Below are positions 8,303 through 12,853 of a DNA stretch of 12,853 nt, piece after piece. Source of the DNA: an uncultured Anaerotruncus sp. (GTDB lineage: Bacteria > Bacillota > Clostridia > Oscillospirales > Ruminococcaceae); the NCBI RefSeq assembly GCF_902490045.1, contig NZ_CABUCJ010000071.1, positions 1-12,853 on the forward strand, written 5' to 3'. Made by a program: the position numbers and the translations under genes. Below the pieces are notes generated by a model. It was not told the DNA's origin, made no database searches, and saw nothing but the letters and a program-made list of their open reading frames with translations. Positions within the stretch are counted from its first letter, which is position 1. Every line of letters begins with the position of its first letter.

Positions 8303-9064
8303 TTATGCGGCGGGCTGGGCCGCCGAATCGGCCTGCGCCTGCTGGCTGTATTCGGGGAGCAGCTCGGAGGGCAGGTCGCGGATCGCCGTGAGCTGGTAGT
8401 GGTCCTTGACTTTTTTCAGCTCGTAGATCATGTATTTGTCCGCCTCCGGCTTGCCGTCCTTGTCGGCGGTGGCCTGGGTCCAGGCGGTCGTCGGCTGGAG
8501 GTAGCCCACCGTCAGCGTGTAGACGTCCCCCTTCTTGACCACCCGTTCGACGCTCGGCGTATACATGCCCACCTGGCCGGTGACCGGCACGTAGTAGGTC
8601 CTGGTCTCCTCGTCGTAGACGTAGTTGTCCACGTAGTTGATCGTAAAGGTCTGGTGCTCCAGCTTCACGTCGGGGCCGTAGAGCCGGGCGCACGCCACGT
8701 CCACGTCGGACGCGGGCACCATGACGCGCTCGAGCGGGTCCTCCTGGTAGCTGGCGCGCTTTTCCCCGAGCATCGCGCTCCACAGCGACGACTGCAGCAG
8801 GAAGAGGGGATTCACGTCGGAGGGGGACTCGAAGGGCAGCGGGTCGAACATCAGCACCGGCGTGATGATCTGCTCGAACTTCTGCTTTTCGCGGGTGTTG
8901 TCGAGCAGGCCCTGGGTGAAGCGCACACAGAAGATGCCCACCGCGACAAGCCCCACAGCCGCCAGGAAGAGGAAAATCCCCCCCACCGGCGCGGCATATT
9001 TGTTTTTCCGGTAATGAAGCCCTTCGGCCGGGTCCCGCTGCGGGGTCTGATTCGTTTTCTCCAT
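8303..9064 (-). CDS. Uncharacterised single-pass membrane protein of the pro operon
   Basis: No named family is recognised. The protein is 253 aa: a short charged cytoplasmic N-terminus (1-24), one transmembrane helix at about 25-48, and an extracytoplasmic domain of about 200 residues. The external domain has a VPASDVDVACARLYG stretch (116-130) and a beta-rich part (YYVPVTGQVGMY, 157-168; YTLTVGYLQP, 182-191). The tail is Gln/Ala-rich. No lipobox or enzyme motif is visible. The ATG at 9064 has GGAAAGGA 7 nt upstream. It lies 23 nt after proA and immediately before the bidirectional terminator, so it is the last gene of the CNNM-proB-proA transcript. Co-transcription does not prove a role in proline metabolism. 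Confidence 0.82.
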   Translation of the reverse strand: MEKTNQTPQRDPAEGLHYRKNKYAAPVGGIFLFLAAVGLVAVGIFCVRFTQGLLDNTREKQKFEQIITPVLMFDPLPFESPSDVNPLFLLQSSLWSAMLGEKRASYQEDPLERVMVPASDVDVACARLYGPDVKLEHQTFTINYVDNYVYDEETRTYYVPVTGQVGMYTPSVERVVKKGDVYTLTVGYLQPTTAWTQATADKDGKPEADKYMIYELKKVKDHYQLTAIRDLPSELLPEYSQQAQADSAAQPAA

Positions 9065-9087
9065 GCCAGTGTCCTTTCCGCGGGCCG

Positions 9088-10332
<1,245 letters not shown>

Positions 10333-10359
10333 CTGCTCCGCCTCCTTCTTATGGGAATG

Positions 10360-11148
10360 TCATTTCGCCGTGGGGAAATAGGTTCCGATCTCCGCGTTTT
10401 CAAACAGGTCGTAGAGCTTTTTCGGCTGCGCGCCGTTCATGATCACCATGTCGACGCCCGCCGCCGTCGCCAGCTGCGCTGCGTGGATTTTGGTGATCAT
10501 CCCGCCGGTGCCGCGCGCGCTTCCCGCGCCCGCGGCGCACGCCTCGATCTCGGGCGTGATCTCAACCACCTCGTGCAGCAGCTTCGCGCCGGGATTCTCG
10601 CGCGGGTTGCCGTCGTAGAGGCCGTCGATGTCGCTCAGGATGACCAGCAGGTCCGCGCCCGCCAGCACCGCCACCATCGCCGAGAGGGTGTCGTTGTCGC
10701 CGAACTCGATCTCCTCCGTGGAGACCGAGTCGTTCTCGTTGACGATCGGCACCGTGCCCAGCTCGAGCAGGCGGCGGATGGTGTTCTCGGCGTTTCGCTT
10801 GCGCGCCGCGTCGTCCACCACGTCGCGGGTCAGCAGAATCTGGGAGGTGACGTGGTTGAATTCGGAAAACTGCTTGTCGTAGATGTACATCAGCTCGCAC
10901 TGCCCGATGGCGGCCACCGCCTGCTTTCCGGGCATGTCGGCGGGCTTTTCATGCAGCCCGAGCTTGCCGACCCCCACCGCCTGCGCGCCGGAGGAGACGA
11001 GCACGACCTGCCGTCCGCTGTTCTTGATATCGGCGAGCACTTTCACGAGCTGCTCCACCCGCCGGATGTTGAGAAGCCCGCTTTCATGGGTGAGGGTGGA
11101 CGAACCGACCTTCACCACGACCCGACTGGCCCTTGAAAAATCCCTCAT
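10360..11148 (-). CDS. proB: Glutamate 5-kinase (ProB), short form without PUA domain
   Basis: ProB phosphorylates glutamate to gamma-glutamyl phosphate, the first and usually proline-inhibited step of proline synthesis. It has 262 aa. The amino acid kinase domain is complete: VVKVGSSTL (11-19), VSSGAQAVG (51-59), NENDSVS (138-144), FGDNDTLSA (149-157), DIDGLYDGNP (173-182) and GTGGMITKI (213-221). The C-terminal PUA domain found in the roughly 367-aa E. coli enzyme is absent. The protein ends just after the kinase fold with no sign of a frameshift, and similar short ProB proteins are known in streptococci. I chose the ATG at 11148, with GGGGAG 9 nt upstream. A TTG at 11172 is in frame but has no ribosome binding site and overlaps a small hairpin (11165-11179). 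It follows the CNNM gene by 37 nt. Confidence 0.95.
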   Translation of the reverse strand: MRDFSRASRVVVKVGSSTLTHESGLLNIRRVEQLVKVLADIKNSGRQVVLVSSGAQAVGVGKLGLHEKPADMPGKQAVAAIGQCELMYIYDKQFSEFNHVTSQILLTRDVVDDAARKRNAENTIRRLLELGTVPIVNENDSVSTEEIEFGDNDTLSAMVAVLAGADLLVILSDIDGLYDGNPRENPGAKLLHEVVEITPEIEACAAGAGSARGTGGMITKIHAAQLATAAGVDMVIMNGAQPKKLYDLFENAEIGTYFPTAK

Positions 11149-11185
11149 AGTCCTCTGCTCCCCATCCCGCAAAGCGGGAATGAAA

Positions 11186-12517
11186 TTATTCGTCCCTCTT
11201 TTTGTCCGCGCTCCGGCGCCCCTCGCCGGGATCCGGCTCCTCCTCGAGGGTCGGGATCCGCTCGACGCGCAGCGAAAGGATCCGCTGCTCCTCCACCTCG
11301 GACACGGTCACCACGAGGTCGCGGTAGCTGTACTGCTCGCCCGCCTCGGGGATGTGGCCGAGCATTTCCATCGCCCAGCCGCCCGCGGTGTTGTAATCGC
11401 TCTCAAAGCCACGGTCGTCCTCGCCGAGCTCCTCGAGCATCTCGAAGACGTTCATGTCGCCGCTCACGATGAAGGTGCCGCGCCCCACCTGCACGAAGTC
11501 GTCCCGCACCTCGTCCGACTCGTCCCAGATGTCGCCGACAAGCTGTTCGAGCACGTCCTCCATCGTGACGATGCCCATTGTGCCGCCGTAGTCGTCGGTG
11601 ACGACCGCCAGGTGCAGCTTCTTCGCCTTGAACTCGGCGAGCAGGGTGGAGATCTTCATCGTCTTGTGCACGAAGACGCAGTCGGTCACCAGATGGGAAA
11701 GGCGGGTGTCGGTCTTCTGCACGACCGCCTTGAGCAGGTCGCGCACCTGTAAAACGCCGATGATGTTGTCGACGGTGCCCCGGTAGACGGGGATGCGGGA
11801 GAAGTGCGCGCCGAGCACCACCTCGAGCGCCTCGTCGAGCGGGTCCTCGACATCGATCGTGACGAGGTCGACGCGCGGGGTCAATATCTCCTGCACGGTG
11901 ATCTCGTCAAAGTCGAGCGCCGACTGCACGAGGTCGCTCTCCTGCTCCTCGAGCACGCCCTCCTGCTCGATCGATTCGACGATGTATTTGAGCTCCTCCT
12001 CGGTGACGGAGGGCTGCGCCTCCGCGCCCTTTAAAAGGCGCAGGGAAAACTCCTTGATTTTGACGAAGAAGAAGACCACGGGGGTCAGCAGCTTTATGAA
12101 AAACCGGAGCAGGCCGCCCGTCTTCATGGCGATCGACTCGCTGTTCTCCTTCGCCAGCGTTTTCGGCAGGATTTCTCCAAAGATCAGTACCAGAATGGTC
12201 ATCACCGTTGTGGCAACCGCAGCGCCGGAGGCGCCGAAGATCGACGTCGCGATCACCGTGGCAATCGACGCGCTCGCCATGTTGACGACGTTGTTGCCCA
12301 CCAGGATGGTCGAGAGCAGGCGGTCGAAGTCGTCCACGACCGCAAGCGCCCGTTTTGCTTTTTTGTTGCCGCCGTCCGCGTAGTTCTTCATGCGGATCTT
12401 GTTGAGAGACGAATAGGCCGTCTCGCTCGCGGAGAAAAAGGCGGAGAAGCAAAGCAGTACCACCAACACCAGGTATAATATGCCGCTTGTACTGTCCAAG
12501 AAAAAACCAACCTCCAT
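11186..12517 (-). CDS. CNNM/HlyC-CorC family membrane protein with CBS domains
   Basis: This is a member of the CNNM/CorB/HlyC group, linked to Mg2+ (and other divalent cation) efflux and often labelled 'hemolysin family protein', 443 aa. The N-terminal DUF21 membrane domain shows SASETAYSSLN (29-39), GNNVVNM (74-80) and FGEILPKTLAKEN (113-125), with helices at about 12-32, 68-90, 96-115 and 135-155. A CBS pair follows, with TVQEILTPRVDLVTI (207-221), SRIPVYRG (240-247) and LAVVTDDYGGTMGIVTMEDVLE (303-324). A CorC_HlyC domain at about 338-422 and a charged tail complete it. The start is uncertain. The ATG at 12517 lacks a good ribosome binding site, whereas GGAGG at 12511-12515 precedes an in-frame TTG at 12499, which would give a family-typical N-terminus of 437 aa. 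It leads the operon with proB, proA and the membrane protein. Confidence 0.93.
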   Translation of the reverse strand: MEVGFFLDSTSGILYLVLVVLLCFSAFFSASETAYSSLNKIRMKNYADGGNKKAKRALAVVDDFDRLLSTILVGNNVVNMASASIATVIATSIFGASGAAVATTVMTILVLIFGEILPKTLAKENSESIAMKTGGLLRFFIKLLTPVVFFFVKIKEFSLRLLKGAEAQPSVTEEELKYIVESIEQEGVLEEQESDLVQSALDFDEITVQEILTPRVDLVTIDVEDPLDEALEVVLGAHFSRIPVYRGTVDNIIGVLQVRDLLKAVVQKTDTRLSHLVTDCVFVHKTMKISTLLAEFKAKKLHLAVVTDDYGGTMGIVTMEDVLEQLVGDIWDESDEVRDDFVQVGRGTFIVSGDMNVFEMLEELGEDDRGFESDYNTAGGWAMEMLGHIPEAGEQYSYRDLVVTVSEVEEQRILSLRVERIPTLEEEPDPGEGRRSADKKRDE

Positions 12518-12549
12518 ATTGTCTTCAGAATTTTGTACGGGTGTACAGA

Positions 12550-12582
12550 TGCTATCATAGCAAATATCCCGCCCGATAACAA
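12550..12582 (-). promoter_or_regulatory. Second (proximal) promoter of the CNNM-pro operon, with palindrome
   Basis: On the minus strand, TTGTTA (12577-12582), 17 bp and TATGAT (12554-12559) with an upstream TG form an extended -10 promoter. The -10 lies inside the perfect 13-bp palindrome TGCTATCATAGCA (12550-12562), which could be a repressor site. The start would be near 12547, about 30 nt before the ATG. Confidence 0.5.
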
Positions 12583-12585
12583 TTG

Positions 12586-12614
12586 ATTATAGCATATATT
12601 CACTGAAAATTCAA
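12586..12614 (-). promoter_or_regulatory. Main (distal) sigma-A promoter of the CNNM-pro operon
   Basis: On the minus strand, TTGAAT (12609-12614), a 17-bp spacer and a perfect TATAAT (12586-12591) preceded by TG give a start near 12579. This is the best promoter on this strand of the gap and lies about 60 nt before the gene. Its start site falls within the -35 box of the proximal promoter, so the two cannot be used at the same time. Confidence 0.75.
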
Positions 12615-12640
12615 TTTTTTCACCTGCGGCGGTTTTTGAT

Positions 12641-12825
12641 ATGCCGCTCATTGAGCGGCGGAGCTTGCCGGGTCCTGACGGCCCGCAGGCCTGGTGTCCG
12701 AGGCGTGTCCCGCCGACGACCGCCCCGGCAGGCGATTTGGGTTTTACGCCCATCGGTCGGTGGGCACCCTCGGGAATTGCCGCTTTGTAAGCGGCAAGAA
12801 ACACGAGCGCGTTCCGCCGCGCGCC
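12641..12825 (+). ncRNA. Structured small RNA, possibly 6S RNA
   Basis: No protein gene fits here, but the sequence folds strongly. A 10-bp closing stem joins 12655-12664 to 12811-12820. Hairpin 12669-12685 has a 6-bp stem. A long interrupted helix pairs 12698-12714 with 12759-12773. Hairpin 12777-12797 has a 9-bp stem. Four pairs (12663/12812, 12673/12681, 12708/12764, 12712/12761) are G-U when read on the plus strand but would be A-C mismatches on the minus strand, so the RNA is the plus strand. Length, closing stem, long terminal helix and a small hairpin on the 3' side resemble 6S RNA, the RNA polymerase mimic; no RNase P, tmRNA or SRP signature is seen. Ends are approximate, no clear promoter was found, and the name is a suggestion. 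Confidence 0.5.
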
Positions 12826-12828
12826 ACG

Positions 12829-12853
12829 GGTTCCTTTTCGGGCGGACGAAAAG
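12829..12853 (+). terminator. Hairpin at the window edge, probable terminator of the small RNA
   Basis: CTTTTCG (12834-12840) and CGAAAAG (12847-12853) pair over 7 bp around GGCGGA. The preceding GGTTC suggests the stem continues beyond the window. It begins 9 nt after the closing stem of the small RNA, where a terminator would be expected. A U-run cannot be checked because the window ends. Confidence 0.4.

Noticed and set aside
5928..8399. 823-codon plus-strand frame across citrate synthase, the membrane protein and the terminator
   Set aside because: It is an out-of-frame shadow that runs through an intrinsic terminator and into a convergent gene, and its composition is Arg/Pro/Ala-rich.
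11165..11179. Hairpin TCCCGC-TTT-GCGGGA between the CNNM gene and proB as a terminator
   Set aside because: The stem is only 6 bp with no U-run, in a 37-nt gap inside an operon.
12388..12804. Minus-strand open frame of 138 codons upstream of the CNNM gene
   Set aside because: It spans the structured RNA and both promoters and overlaps the CNNM start in another frame. It has no ribosome site.
12600..12853. Metal riboswitch (M-box or yybP-ykoY) upstream of the CNNM transporter gene
   Set aside because: The structure favours the opposite strand (G-U pairs on the plus strand), and it lies upstream of the operon promoters rather than in the leader.

Overview
This window looks like a chromosomal housekeeping segment from a GC-rich, spore-forming, Gram-positive anaerobe, most likely a relative of the Oscillospiraceae/Ruminococcaceae (Clostridia). 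The reasons are strong G/C third-position bias, a SpoIID sporulation protein, AGGAGG-type ribosome binding sites, good sigma-A-like promoters set in AT-richer gaps, and hairpin-rich intergenic DNA. The taxonomic placement is inference from style, not from a marker gene. I see no phage, insertion sequence, CRISPR array, tRNA or rRNA.

Left part (1-3343): a two-gene K+ uptake operon on the minus strand, trkA then trkH. It is preceded by four perfectly spaced 11-bp direct repeats that overlap a candidate promoter. Upstream of that lies about 340 bp of noncoding DNA packed with hairpins.

Middle (3344-8302): a DapL-like class I/II aminotransferase (GTG start, own promoter) and spoIID, both on the minus strand. 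Divergent from spoIID, a solitary citrate synthase runs on the plus strand from a textbook promoter. It is followed by a 16-bp-stem inverted repeat and an orphan polytopic membrane protein. A strong bidirectional terminator at 8250-8289 separates this from the convergent block to the right.

Right part (8303-12517): four closely spaced minus-strand genes, read from right to left. They are a CNNM/HlyC-CorC-type membrane protein with CBS domains, proB (short form without PUA domain), proA, and an uncharacterised single-pass membrane protein. Tandem sigma-A-like promoters sit at 12554-12614. ProB and ProA catalyse the first two steps of proline synthesis; no proC is present in the window.

Right edge (12640-12853): noncoding but strongly structured. 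It carries a 10-bp closing stem, three internal helices, and compensating G-U pairs that work only if the plus strand is the RNA. I read this as a stable small RNA gene, possibly 6S RNA, with its terminator cut by the window edge. This and the 11-bp repeat array upstream of trkA are the two signals most worth following. I do not see a clearly new multi-gene system.
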